Made by a program: the position numbers and the translations under genes. The notes below the pieces were generated by a model. That model saw only the letters and a program-made list of their open reading frames with translations. It was not told the DNA's origin and did not search any database. Below, one piece after another: positions 41,135 through 52,966 of a stretch of DNA of 64,000 nt. Origin of the DNA: Zingiber officinale (Eukaryota > Streptophyta > Magnoliopsida > Zingiberales > Zingiberaceae). Every line of letters begins with the position of its first letter. Within the stretch, counting starts at the first letter, position 1. Location: contig NC_056002.1 in the NCBI RefSeq assembly GCF_018446385.1, forward strand, positions 30,428,636 to 30,492,635. The letters are read 5' to 3'.

Positions 41135-44100
41135 ATGAAGGAGACCGGAAGAATCAACGTCACAATGACAGCAGGGGAATACGAACTATTCAAGGAAGCC
41201 AAGAGGCGAGCGGCTTTCAAAAAACAGACCACTGTTTCACACCCACACAAGTGTTGGTTGCTACTCGGAAAACCTAGAGGTTCCACTGTACAAAAATTTT
41301 GTACAAAGGTCTGAACCTTTTTCCTAGCTACCATGTGTTCTTTTAAATTAAATTTTGGATCGCCTGCGGAACTTCACACGTTTGATCCAAAACTTAATCT
41401 ATTTGTTCTTTTAGGTTTTAACTTGGATCTCCTGCGGAACTTAACACGTTCGACCCAAGTCTCCTTAAGTTATTAATTCCATTAAATACTAATTTCCATA
41501 AAAGGTTCCCAGTACTGACGTGGCGAGGCACATGGCCTTCTTGGATATGGGAGCAACCACCACCGACTAGACAAAACCTTTAATAGAAAGCTAATATTTA
41601 ATTTCCTAAAATAACTTTAGGTTAACCAAAGAGAACAATCAAATCACAAGGAAAAGAAAGAAAACAAAAGAACACAACATCGAAAAACATATTCGAAATA
41701 CTAGATCATAAGCCTCTTGTATTTGGTATTATTTCCATAAATAACTAGCATGATGCGGAAATAAAAATTGCTAATTATACCTTGTAGAAAAACCTCTTGA
41801 TCTTCTACCGTATTCCTCTTCTAACCTCGGACGTTGTGTGGGCAACGATCTACCAAGATGAGAAACCACCAACCACCTTCTTCTCCTCCAAGCAAAGTTC
41901 GGCCACAAAGGAAGAACTTTACCAAAGAAGAAAATCAAAATACTAACCAAGCTCCAAGAGATGCTAACTTTCTCTCTTTCTTCTTCTTCTTCTCCAAGTA
42001 GTATCCGGCCACCACAAGAACTCCAAGAGAGATGAAGTGTTCGGCCACCACAAGAGGAAGAGAGGGAGAGGGTAATGGCCGGCCACAACACCAAGGAAAA
42101 AGGGAGAGAAAACAATAGAGGTTGTCCCTCATGAAGGCACCCCTACCCCTTCTTTTATATTCCTTGGCCTAGGCAAATTAGGAAATTTAATTACAATAAA
42201 TTTTCCTTAATTTCCTTGACTTGATTTAATTGAGAGAAATAAAATAAAATTTCCCAAATCAATTTCAAGTGGCCGGCCACATCATTGGAAAACAAAAGAG
42301 GACAAGTTTTAATCAACAATTAAAACTTCCTAATTTGTTTCCGGAAATTTTAAAAAATAAAATTTCTCTTTAAAATCTCTTCATGGTTAATAAAAGGAAA
42401 TATCTATAATTTTAATTTTATTAACATGTGAATAATTTTAAAGAGAAAATAAAACATCTCTCCAATCTACAAATAAGGAAAGAGATCTAATCTCTTTCTT
42501 TAATCTTTTGTAAATCTTTTACAAGAGAGATATTTTAATTCTAATTCTCTTTAAATTATATCTTCCACATTATAATAAAAATTAAAATTAAATTTCTTTT
42601 TAAATTTATTTTGGCCGGCCCTACTAGCTTGGGATCAAGCTAGGGCCGGCCAACCTAGGCCGGCCCTAGCTTGTTCCCAAGCTAGCTTGGCCGGCCCCCA
42701 TTAGTGGATATAGAAGGTGGGTATAGGTGGGTATAGAACTCTATAAATAAGAGGCTACGATAGGGACCGAGAGGAGGAATTGGTTTTGGACTCCCGATAA
42801 AATTAAGCATCCCGTGTTCGCCCCGAACACACAACTTAATTTTATCAATGATAATTCATTCCACTAGAGAACTATCATTGAACTACCGCACCAATCCCAA
42901 ATTACATTTTTGGGCTCCTTCTTATTATGAGTGTGTTAGTCTCCCTGTGTTTAAGATATCGAATGTCCACTAATTAAGTGAGTTACTGACAACTCATTTA
43001 ATTAATATCTAAGTCCAAGAGTAGTACCACTCAACCTTATCGTCATGTCGGACTAAGTCCACCTGCAGGGTTTAACATGACAATCTTTATGAGCTCCTCT
43101 TGAGGACATTATCAACCTAGTATCTCTAGGACACAGTTTCCTTCTATAATCAACAACACACACTATAAGTGATACCATTTCCCAACTTATCGGGTTTATT
43201 GATTCAATGAACTAAATCTCACCCATTGATAAATTAAAGAAATAAATATCAAATATATGTGCTTGTTATTATATTAGGATTAAGAGCACACACTTCCATA
43301 ATAACTGAGGTCTTTGTTCCTTTATAAAGTCAGTATAAAAGAAACGACCTCAAATGGTCCTACTCAATACACTCTGAGTGTACTAGTGTAATTATATAGT
43401 CAAGATAAACTAATACCTAATTACACTACGACCTTCTAATGGTTTGTTCCTTTTCCATTTTGGTCGTGAGCTACTGTTTATAATTTATAAGGTACTGATA
43501 ACATCATCTTCTGTATGTGACACCACATACTATGTTATCTACAATATAAATTAAATGAACAACTACAAACAAATGTAGACAATTAGACCAAATGTGATTC
43601 TTTATTCATAATAAATGTTTACAAAGCTTAGGCTTTCAGTATACAATCCAACAACAAGATGCCCGCAATTTCAAAAAACCCGACTCGTGTCTCGGATAGG
43701 GAATCTAAAAGAAAACAGCCCGAGGATTTCCCTCGAGCCTTCTATCGAGAGCCCTGCCCAGACTATTACAACAAAGTGCTCGGATTGTTATAATAAGAAA
43801 GAACAACCATATGCCTCCATGGTCGAGAGTTCCCCGCCTAGAAATTCAAAGAAGGGGAAAGTCATAGTCCTCCGAGAGGAGCCGAGGGAGCTGTCTGAAG
43901 AGCAAGTGCCCTTCTCTAAGAGTACTCGAGGAAAAGCTACCGAAGGGGTATAACCCCCAGCTATTTGGGAATATGATGGTAGCAAAGACCCGGAGGATCA
44001 CCTACGAAAATTTCAGAAGGCTGCGTTGCTGCACCAATACAGCGACGTCATCAAGTGTCGAGTGTTCTTAAACACTTTGTCCGGCTCGGTACAAATATGG

Positions 44101-44328
44101 TTCGATGGATTGCCGAACGGGTCCATCACCTGCTTCTAAGACTTCAAGATCGTTTTCCTGTGTCATTTCGCTAGTAGCAAGAAGTATTAGAAAACAAACC
44201 ATTATCTCTTTGCCCTCAAGCAAGGGTCTATCGAGCCCTTGAAAAGTTATATCAAACGCTTCAACCAGGTAGCCCAGGACGTCTCGTTTGCTACCTCAGA
44301 GATTTTGATGAGCGTCTTTGTAGGAACG
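41135..44328 (+). pseudogene. Ty3/gypsy gag of Tat-like element 2, interrupted
   Basis: Begins at ATG 41135 (MKETGRINVTMTAGEYELFK), typical of Tat-lineage gag. It is cut at 41251 by the solo LTR 41252-43653 and resumes in phase at 43659. It then carries double stops near 43790. The retrotransposon gag core is clear at about 43953-44320 (YDGSKDPEDHLRKFQ, IWFDGLPNGSI, LKSYIKRFNQV), with stops at 43950, 44137 and 44188. It ends at the TRIM insertion at 44329. Nothing of the C-terminal gag or of pol follows the TRIM, so a deletion accompanied or followed that insertion. Confidence 0.82.
41252..43653 (-). mobile_element. 2.4-kb solo LTR (SIRE/Maximus-like in style)
   Basis: TGTTGG...CCAACA with the exact TSD ACAAG (41247-41251, 43654-43658), inside the gypsy gag. 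No primer site, internal region or second LTR is present. The minus orientation is preferred: there a TATA-type AATATAAAAGAAGG (near 42157) is followed by a CT-rich leader and a donor-like AAG/GTATAATT (near 41780). A GGCCGGCC-rich inverted repeat lies at 42612-42700. Assignment to the large-LTR copia type is by general character only. Confidence 0.75.
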
Positions 44329-44972
44329 AAAAGAATTTAGATATCTCCACAATAGTATGATATTGTCCACTTTGGACCTAAGCCCTCATGGTTTTGCTCT
44401 TGGGCTCTACCCAAAAGGCCTCATCCCAATGGAGATATCTTTTATCTTATAAACCCATGATCTTTCCCATGTGTTTTCAACGTGGGACAATGTTTGCAAC
44501 CTTGCAACCCCAACAATCCCCCCCCACTCAAACAAAGGATCACAGGTTTCCCACGTCCGATCCTCGACCCACCAGGTCTTCCTGCCCCTCAGTTCACCGA
44601 CCAACTAGGACTTCCTTGCCTAGCCACAACTAGGACTTCCTGCCTGATGTCTGGTCCTCTTGATCCGAACATAGGAGCCCTCACTTTCTTTGTTCGAGGT
44701 CAATATTGTACCCACATGGCTCAATCAGACCATAACTCTTGTGCACAGTCGGCGATTAAATCTTCTGCAGTCCAGGCTCTGATACCAATTATAGGATCGA
44801 AAAGAATTTAGATATCTCCACAATGGTATGATATTGTCCATTTTGGACCTAAGCCCTCATGGTTTTACTCTTGGGCTCTACCCAAAAGGTCTCATCCCAA
44901 TGGAGATATCTTTTCTCTTATAAACTCATGATCTTTCCCATGTGTTTTCAATTTGGGACTATCTTTGCAACC
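44329..44972 (-). mobile_element. TRIM (short LTR retrotransposon), one end truncated
   Basis: Two direct repeats lie about 275 bp apart: 44329-44515 (187 bp, TGTAGGAACG...CCAACA as read on plus) and 44790-44972. Next to the second repeat, plus-strand GCTCTGATACCAAT is the reverse complement of a tRNA-Met primer site. A C-rich tract (reverse complement of a polypurine tract) abuts the first repeat. This sets minus orientation. The second repeat ends at GCAACCT about 14 bases short, and no TSD is found on that side. No coding capacity. Confidence 0.82.
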
Positions 44973-45257
44973 TGTACAAGGAAGGGTAAACATCCGCAGC
45001 ATAGTTTCCTCCCAATGAGTCACTAGTTGGCCCCGTAGTAGGATACAGCTAGCCTGGGCAGCGGGGTTGCAACGCAACCCCCACTCTGAGGGATTAGTAG
45101 CATGAAGACGGGAATGACGGGACTCGGATGATCCGGGAGCAGTACCGCTAGGGCCAGGTTGAGAGGAAGTAGGCCCAGGTTGAGCAGAGGAGCCAGGTTG
45201 AGTAGAAGAGGGCAGTCGGTGGGAAGAAGGCCCGGTCGGGACAGCCGGTATAGATTG
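44973..45257. other. Short stretch between TRIM and antisense ORF copy 1
   Basis: GC-rich repeats of CCAGGTTGAGxAGAxG near 45150-45210. Possibly the continuation of the antisense ORF's low-complexity tail. Confidence 0.4.
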
Positions 45258-46469
45258 TCACTCCGGATCTATCTCTTCTTTAACGACCGAGGCCTTCCCT
45301 CGATCGGCTCCTGACCAAGCTGCTGGAGGAATAATAGGGTCGCGCAGGTGCTGCAGATCGGGAATGAAAGAAGGTGTTGTCCGGAGTAGGGAGGTTGCAG
45401 CATGTGCTCCGGCTACCGGACAGGATCCAACAGGCTTGTGCCTTGATCGACGTAAGAGTGGTTGATCGTCTGAGTCGGACCCCCCTTCTGAAGTCCAGGG
45501 GCGACGAGCGAGAGGAGCAAGACGAGTCTGCCTCGCAGGATCTGGAGTAGAGTATACAGGAGACGTCACTTTAGTGGCAGCAGAATGAGAGACAGTAGTG
45601 GCATCCGCCCCGGGAGAGGCTGAAGTAGAATGTGGAAGGTTCCGCCTACCCAAGATTATGCGCCTTCGACGATTTATTTCCATAGCGGTTAGCAGGAGGG
45701 GCCTGGTCAAAGATAATCGGGCAAGAGTGTCGGCTGCAACAAAATGAAGGTTAGCACGAAAAGCAAGACACAAGTAAGGTGAAGATAATGTTTACCAAGA
45801 GAGTGCGGTAACTCTGAAGGAACGCGACTCGGCCTGAATAAATACATCACATCTTTCGTTAACAAGACGCTCAGATCGAAGCACCAACCCTCTTGCTGCG
45901 ATGACTCCTCCACAAAAATAGGGTCTGAGCGGTAATCTCCTAGAGGAGGCGCCGAAGCGACATAGAAGCGTCGCTCAGTAGGCCACTCCACAGCAGAGGA
46001 GAAGCGAAGGAAAAAGTATTTATCTTTCCACTCCGTTCCCGAAGAGGGCAAGGATGCAAAAAGGTTGGTCTGGGTGCGAGTCTGGAAGCGGGAAAGACCT
46101 TCACTATAACGCCGAGGAGTGAAGAAATAGTGAAATAGGCGAGGAGTCCAATGAATATCGCACAAGTCATAGACGAGAACGAACCCGCACAGGATCCTAA
46201 TGGAGTTGAGGGTGAGTTGACAAAGCGAGATATAAAAATAGCGGCTCACATTGGAAAAGAAGGGGTGGATAGGAAAATGAAGACCGACCACAACCTGTTC
46301 TTTGAAAAAAGTCACGTAGCCCTGAGGTGGTCGGAAAAGTCGATGGACCTCAAAAGGGTATGATAATGTGCATGGTTGTGGACACTTCGTACACGAAACG
46401 GAGATCGTCTAGATCTACACCGCCGAAGGTGGAAACGCTAGGGGCATACCTAGGTATTGGAGAATTCAT
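45258..46469 (-). pseudogene. Antisense ORF of Tat-like element 2, copy 1 (putative gypsy-type transposon protein)
   Basis: Minus strand from ATG 46469 (MNSPIPRYAPS). A short frameshift near 46350 leads into VTFFKEQVVVGLHFPIHPFF, CQLTLNSIRILCGFV, LFHYFF and WKDKYFFLRF, the same domain as at 34897-34300. A second frame (45730-45258) begins near MEINRRRRIILGRRN and is Ser/Pro/Arg-rich. It could be reached by an intron or a frameshift. It is antisense to the LTRs, like other Tat aORFs. Not intact as read. Confidence 0.65.
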
Positions 46470-46784
46470 GGAAAGATAAAGGTCACAAACAAAAGGGCGG
46501 AAAGCAAAAGCACGGAAGGAAGAAGAGAAGGGAAGGCGACTTCAGCCATTAGCGGGAAGGCCAAAATGAGAGAAGCAAACTATTTATAGTAGTCAAGGAA
46601 GATGCTTGGAATAGCACCTCAACATCAGTGTCAACCATGCGACATAGACGAGGTAGCTGGCATCAGTCATAGGCATGGAAGTAATGTTGGTCGTCGGATC
46701 ATATGGGAATCTGGTGCGGAAGTGGTCTTGTCAGAAAAGGTCGGAGATAATGACACGTGGTAAAATTGGAGTGGAAGTCTATAT

Positions 46785-47680
46785 TGTTGGACCCCGTGAT
46801 AGTTTTGATGTGATCAACCAAGTTAGTTAGGTCCTGCTGTATTTGATCCCTGTGTCTGAGTGTGCAGGAGCTTAGGAGCACAGGAAGTCGAGCGGAAGAC
46901 GCAGCTAGCGAGAAGGACGGCACGGGAAGGGAGCCGACGGGCTCGGTGCGTCCGAAGGACGAGAGAGCTGTGGAAGAGTACTCCGGTGGGCGTGAAGAGC
47001 GTGCGCGGCGTTCGAGGGACGTTAAGCCGGGACGGAAGGCTGCTCGAGGAGAAGGCCGGGAATTGGGTGAGCCCTATTCCGGTTGGTCGCAATCACCCAA
47101 AAGAAGGGAGCTTCGAGCTAGAGAAGAAGAAAGAAGACAAAGAGGCAAATTTGCAAGGCGTCTTAAACACATTGAAGGCGCCTTAACACATTGAAGGCGC
47201 CTTGAATGATTGTTTAAGGCGCCTTGAGCATCAGTTTGACCGTTTTTGCTGCGGATAAAGTTTTATCCGCAGATCGAGTTAGGCGCCTTAAACCTTGTTG
47301 GAGGCGCCTTGGACCTCGAGATAGACTTTCAGGAGCTATAAAGGCCTGGATCTAGGAATTCAACAACAACTCAAGCAATCATTGTGTAGCCATTCCTAGC
47401 AATAGTTCTAAGCTTCCAAAGTGTAAAAGGCTTCTTCGCCTTCAGCAAAGGAGATTTTTCTACTGAGTTTTTTCTTACTGCCCTGGATTAACAACCTCCT
47501 TGGTTGTAACCAGGTTAAATCCTGTTTTCTACTTAATTTCTATTTCCTTGCTTAGTTTAATTTTATTTCTGCCTTTACTTATTTACTATTACATTAATTG
47601 AGTTGAAATCCGAGGAGGGTATTTTTATTTTGTGTTTTCAGCAATTCACCCCCCTCTTGCCGGCCTCCGCTGCACCAACA
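46785..47680 (+). mobile_element. Solo LTR of the gag-only family
   Basis: 896 bp, TGTTGGACCCC...CCAACA, with the exact TSD TATAT (46780-46784, 47681-47685). Clearly homologous to the LTRs at 1835, 4881, 49964 and 52967. It has five GGCGCC palindromes (47160-47320) before a TATA-type GAGCTATAAAGG (near 47334). Confidence 0.92.
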
Positions 47681-48106
47681 TATATGACGTTGGAAATAGG
47701 CGAAGCTACTGTGAGCCTTCCCAAGGGCTCGAAAATCACTTGGGCTTGCGACCGATCGAGTAGGTATACTACATAACCTGGTCGTGGAGATGGAGTGGTC
47801 AGTAAGGATTAAGTGCCCGAGCAGATGGAATGATCGTTGCAGATGCCTGCCCAGGTGATAGGCCGACCAGGCAACCACAAAGGAGTCAGACACTTGTCAA
47901 GTTACCTACTCCTATAAAGTAAAATGCCTTAAGGTCTTGGACGGATTCCCTTAGACACGCTAGCACCACATTTCACACTAATAATAGGTCCACCCACGTA
48001 ACCTGTACACAACTTCTTGAAGAAATTTCAGGATTAAGGTCGCAGCGAAGTTTGAAGCTTTACATCATTCAAAATCAAAATAAAGGCAGTTACAGGGAAA
48101 CACAAA
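47681..48106. other. Interior filler of Tat-like element 2
   Basis: Between the solo LTR and the coiled-coil end of antisense ORF copy 2. No coding frame supported. Confidence 0.4.
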
Positions 48107-49372
48107 CTATTCGAAGGAAAGGAATGCTTCATCAGGAAGCTCATTCAGGAGGCGGGTCCGGTCCAGCAAGTCCACGGGGGAAGTCGACCGGAGCAAGCCT
48201 TTCTCCTGCAGCTGCAACAAGACCCCTGCACCATCATAACAAAGCATTTGGTCGATGAGGTTGCCTATCTTCGACCCAAACTCTTTGGAGGCTAGAAAAG
48301 AGGTCTTGTGAGCTGCTAAACGAGAGCTCTCGCCCACCTGATAATTCTTTAGCTCTTCCCCAACCTTGTCTGTGGCGACCTGTGCTTGGGCTAACTCTTG
48401 GCGTGCGATCATGGCCTCCGCTTTAGCTGCTGAAAGTTCCGCCCGCACAGATTTGAAAATAGCCTAATCCGCCTCCCACTACTTCTGAAGGACAGCCTCC
48501 CGATCAGTGCTGGCAGACAGATCTGCCGTTTTATCCGCCAGGTCTGTCTTCAGAGAGGCGTGTGCCTCTTGGAGCTCTCACAGTTGCGAAGAGAGGGTAT
48601 TTATCTCTGTGTCCCTCTCCTCCAGGTTCGCTAGGATCTGGGCACGCCTCAAGCCCTCAGACTTAAGCTTGAGCTCGCTAGTCCTCAGGGCGGTCTGCAA
48701 GGACTGTACCTTCTCTGAGTCTGCGTGAGTCATGCTCCTGGCAGTTCGGGTTTGATCCTGCACCGTCTGCGGATAAGATTGGATCAAGCTCTCGGTGGTT
48801 GTCAAGTCAAAAACACGGCTGGCGGTTGCAGGAGACGCCATCTCCTGAATGCTAGCCCTCAAGGACTCGTTCTCCCGATGCATACCGACCACGTACTGAG
48901 AGAGGCTTAGTCCCATGATGCAGGTCTATAGAAAGCACGGGCAAGATTAGCAGTAGTTCAAAGATGTGAAAGGGAAGTGAATAAAACTTACAGATACTAG
49001 TCGTTGGGAGAACTGATCGGCCAAGTCCAATTGGGGGCATTCTAAAATCTGGTCGGTCGTACTCTTCCACGAATCGACCAGGGCTCCATGAAGTTGCACC
49101 TACCCGCAATTGGGGGAGGTGCTGGCAGAAGGAATGGAGCCCAGCACCTGGAGGGACAACAATTGGAATGAAGAGGTGAAGGCATATCGCCCCTTGAGGC
49201 ATTCCTTGTGGCGAAAAGAGGAGGCAGGAGTCGAAGTGGGCGGTTGGCTAGAGGATGGTGGAGCAGAAGATGTAGAAGCCCCTGGTTGGCTTTCCGCTCG
49301 GGCGGTGGTCTGCTCTTGGACGAGGACGGGGACAGGAGAAGAGACTGAAGCCTCTGTTGTAAGGGGAGTGCT

Positions 49373-49877
49373 TAGGGGTGTAAATGAACCAAGCCACTCG
49401 CGAGCTATTCGAAACTTGATTCAATAAAAACTCGTTTGAGCTCGTTTAATGAGGCTCGTTAAGATAAACAAATCAAGCTCAAGCTTCGTAATATTCGGCT
49501 CGTTAGCTCGTGAACACGTTCGTTAAGCTCATTAAGCAACTTTTAAATAAAAAAATAATAGTTTTGATATTAAATTTATAGATTTTACACTCTACTTATG
49601 AAAAATATAGACAAATATATTAAATTTATTTATTAGAATAAAATTATAAAATTTAATAATAGTATTATAATTTTTTCTAAATATATAATTTAATTTTTAA
49701 TGAATATTTAAATTTATGATTTATATTTATTAAGCTTGTTTAGACTCGATAAAAGCTCGAATAAGCTCGTGAGCCATGAATATATTCGTTAAATAAAGCT
49801 TGAGCTCGGCTCGATTATAAACGATCCAAGCTCAAACATTCAAGAGTTCGACTCGGCTCGGCTCGATTACACCCCTA
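49373..49877. mobile_element. hAT-type palindromic MITE
   Basis: 505 bp with ends TAGGGGTGTAAAT and ATTACACCCCTA and an exact 8-bp TSD GGAGTGCT (49365-49372, 49878-49885). Arms carry GAGCTCGTTxA/AAGCTCGA motifs around an AT-rich centre. Inserted in the antisense ORF. Confidence 0.9.
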
Positions 49878-49963
49878 GGAGTGCTCACCCGGGCGGGAGT
49901 TTTGGCTTTGAAGGACGCCCGTGACACAGGCAGCCTTTGAGGGGAAGATTGGACTGAGGGAGT

Positions 49964-50914
49964 TGTTGGACCCCGTGATTGTTTTGGTGTGATCAACCAA
50001 GTTAAGTTAGGTCATGTTTTGGTTTGATCCCTGTGTCTAAGTGTGCAGGAACTTAGGATCAAAGGAAGTTGAGCAGAAGACGCAGCTAGCGAGAAGGATG
50101 GCATGGGAAGGGAGCCGACGGGCTCGGTGCATCCAATGGACGAGGTGCTGCGGAAAAGTACACCGGTGGATGAGAAAAACATATGCGACGTTCGAGGGAC
50201 GAGAAGTCGGAGCGGAAGCCTGCTCGAGGAGAAGACCGGAAATTGGGTTCGGGTGAACCCTATTTCGATTAGCCGAAATCACCAAGGTGATCGGAGCAGC
50301 AGAAGATTCAGAGGAAGGCTTGGAGCTAGGCATACGCTGCTGGAGGTGCCTTCAAAGAGCATTGAAGGCGCCTCCGAGGCACCCTGTGCGCCTCCGCTTC
50401 CTTTAGGCAGAAGGCGCCTTCCAAGAGGATGGAAGGCGCCCTCTATGAGCAAGGGAGGGGCCTTCCAAGCTTATGGAAGGCACATTCGACCCAATTTTGT
50501 TACCGTTGGCAGTGGATAAAGCTTTATCCACTACTCCTCGTTGGAGGCGCCTTCCAAACCCATTGGAGATGCCTTCAAGCTACAAATAGAATTTCCATGA
50601 GCTATAAAAAGACGCCTGGAGCTAGGAAATAGAACAACTTTTGTAATCACTTTCTTAGTTATTTCTGAACTTTCAGTGTGTGTAAAAGGCTTCTCCGCCT
50701 TCAGAGAAGGAGATTCTTAGTGAGTTTTTCAACCGCCTTGGATTAACAACCAATTAGGTTGTAACCAAGTAAATAGTTGTCTTTTACTTATTTCTTTAAG
50801 TTGTTAATTCTGTTTTTAATTGCGTTTCTAGTCTAAGTCCAAGGATCGGGAAGGAATTTTATTTTTCTATTTCAGGCAATTCACCCCCCTCTTGCCGACC
50901 CCGCTGCGCCAGCA
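49964..50914 (+). repeat. 5' LTR of gag-only element copy 2
   Basis: 951 bp, TGTTGG...CCAGCA (the usual final CAACA has changed to CAGCA). TATA-type GCTATAAAAAGACG near 50601, with GGCGCC palindromes at 50340-50560. Confidence 0.88.
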
Positions 50915-50989
50915 AGTGGTATCAGAGTCTAACCGTCTCAGAAGGACTAACAGTCGACTGAAGCATCAAGATCAAGACAATTGCCGGAC

Positions 50990-52121
50990 CAACGATCTAT
51001 CCGCCAAAATCCGAAGGAGAATTTGCGTCATGGAAGAAACGCATGAAGGTATTCTTTAAAACTGACTTCGAAATTCTACTAATAATTAAATACAATTTTG
51101 TAGTTCCAAAAAAAAAACCCTAAGGAGAAGGAAAAGAAAAATATTTGTGGACCAAAAAGGAGCAAGCAGATTTCGCAGCAAACGGACGAGCCGAGTTCCA
51201 CCTACTCAGCGTACTTCCACCCCAGGAAGTAATCGAATCGAAGATTATGACTCAGCAAAGGAATTTTGGGAGAAGTTCTTGGAACTGCATGAAGGAACTT
51301 CCGAAACAAAGCTTGCGAGACGGGACGTGCTCCAGAATCAACTAACGAACCTCCGGATGGAAGGAGAGTCGGTAGCACAACTACACGGAAAACTCAAGGA
51401 GCTAATCATCGGATTATCAAACTTCGGAGAAACGGTAACGAATCGGGACGCACAAAGGTATGCATTAAATACGTTCCCAAGTACACCGGAATGGACATCT
51501 ATAGTAAACTCCTACTATATATCAAAGGATCTCGAGGTAAGTACACTAGACAATCTCTTTTCCGTTTTCGAATTACACGAATCTCGGTGTGCAGGACAAA
51601 AGATACCAAGCCAGAACATTACCCTAAAGGCAAGAACGAACGATTCCGACTCCGAAAAATCAATTAATGAAGACGAAGCTCCCCTAATGGTAAGAAAGTT
51701 CAATAAGTTTATTCGATCTAATAAATTTAAATCGCAGATGAATAAAGATTATCGAAGCAAAAGGAAGGTCCGTTGTTACAACTGCAACGAAGAAGGGCAC
51801 ATCAAGGATGAATGTCCTAAACTAAAGAAGAAGGAAAAAGAAAAGTACAAAAGATCAACATCCTCCAAACACAAGAAACTGAAGGTCACATGGGAGGAAT
51901 CATCATCCTCTAAGTCCGAGGTTGAGGTTTTCTCAGGACTAGCCCTAATGGTCAACCATCAAGTAGAAGATGAAACCAGCTCAGAGATGAACATCGATGA
52001 AGGGGGAGAGTCATCAGAAGAAAGTAGTGATGAAAGGGGAGCATCAGAAATTAAGGTAAATTACGTGCTCTATCTCCTAAGCAGTCCTTTAATTTTATTA
52101 AAATTCTTTCTAAACATATAG
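50990..52121 (+). pseudogene. Gag of gag-only element copy 2 (nearly intact, N-terminal frameshifts)
   Basis: The N-terminal region (IYPPKSEGEFASWKKRM) starts near 50990 and passes through two frames. A 325-codon frame then runs to 52121. The part collinear with gag begins near 51240 and reads EFWEKFLELHEGTSETKLAR, then NTFPSTPEWTSIVNSYY and a CCHC knuckle CYNCNEEGHIKDEC (about 51775-51815). A Lys-rich segment and an acidic Ser/Glu tail follow. This is copia-type gag (UBN2-like plus nucleocapsid). It would bind and package element RNA. The first residues of the long frame are in a different frame from true gag, so its ATG is not the natural start. Confidence 0.75.
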
Positions 52122-52966
52122 TAAAATTAGAAAAGGAAAATGCTGAGTTAAAATTAAACTTAGCAAAAACATATCCCTTAGAATTATTTAACAATTTAAA
52201 GTTAGAAAATGATAAATTGAAAATGCAAATCAAAAGTTTGAAAAAAGATGTATACTTAAAACCAAATAACTTTCAAAAATCAAAACTTAGAATTTATGAA
52301 AAGTTAAATTGGTACATTAAAAACATCAGAGACAACTTAGAAGAATTCCCAAAGGATACGCACCCCCTAGATTCTTAGCTAACTCAGTAGGAAGAAACCT
52401 ATATTGGGTTCTAAAATCATACTTAGATTAAATATTTTTTGAATCTAAGGCTTTCAGAAAAGTTAAATGTTTAAATTCTTTAAGAGGCTTTGTCCAGAAG
52501 TGGTTGATGATCCAATAACCAAAAAGGTCTAGTGCCTCGCCACAACCTGGAAGTCAATTACTGAATTGAATATTTAATTGACAAACTGATAAGCTTGTGA
52601 AATTAATTAAGATAATGCTTTCAATCTTTGTCAATTGTTTGAAAACTTCATAACTTAGAAATTATTTTAAATTTCTTTTATTAAATCAAGTTTTTTTTTG
52701 TGTCCCTAAAATTTAAATTTCAAAAATTTCTAAACTTATTTTTTTATTTTTGTACCCTATTTTTTTTATATGATCAAAGGGAGAGAAATAAGTACAAATT
52801 TAGGGGGAGTTAGAATATTCTACTAACTCTATTTTATCAGATGTTGTCATTTCTTTTATTTCCAACTTTATGCTTAAAATGTTTGTTTTGCAAATTCTTT
52901 TATTGCATATTTTTCGTTATTATCCTAACTTGAACTTGGGTTGATGCACATCAAAAAGGGGGAGAT
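52122..52966. other. AT-rich interior of gag-only element copy 2
   Basis: No coding frame of note. Contains the blocks GAAACCTATATTGGGTT and GTCTAGTGCCTCGCCACA that also occur in copy 1 (4143-4300), so this non-coding part is conserved within the family. Confidence 0.6.
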
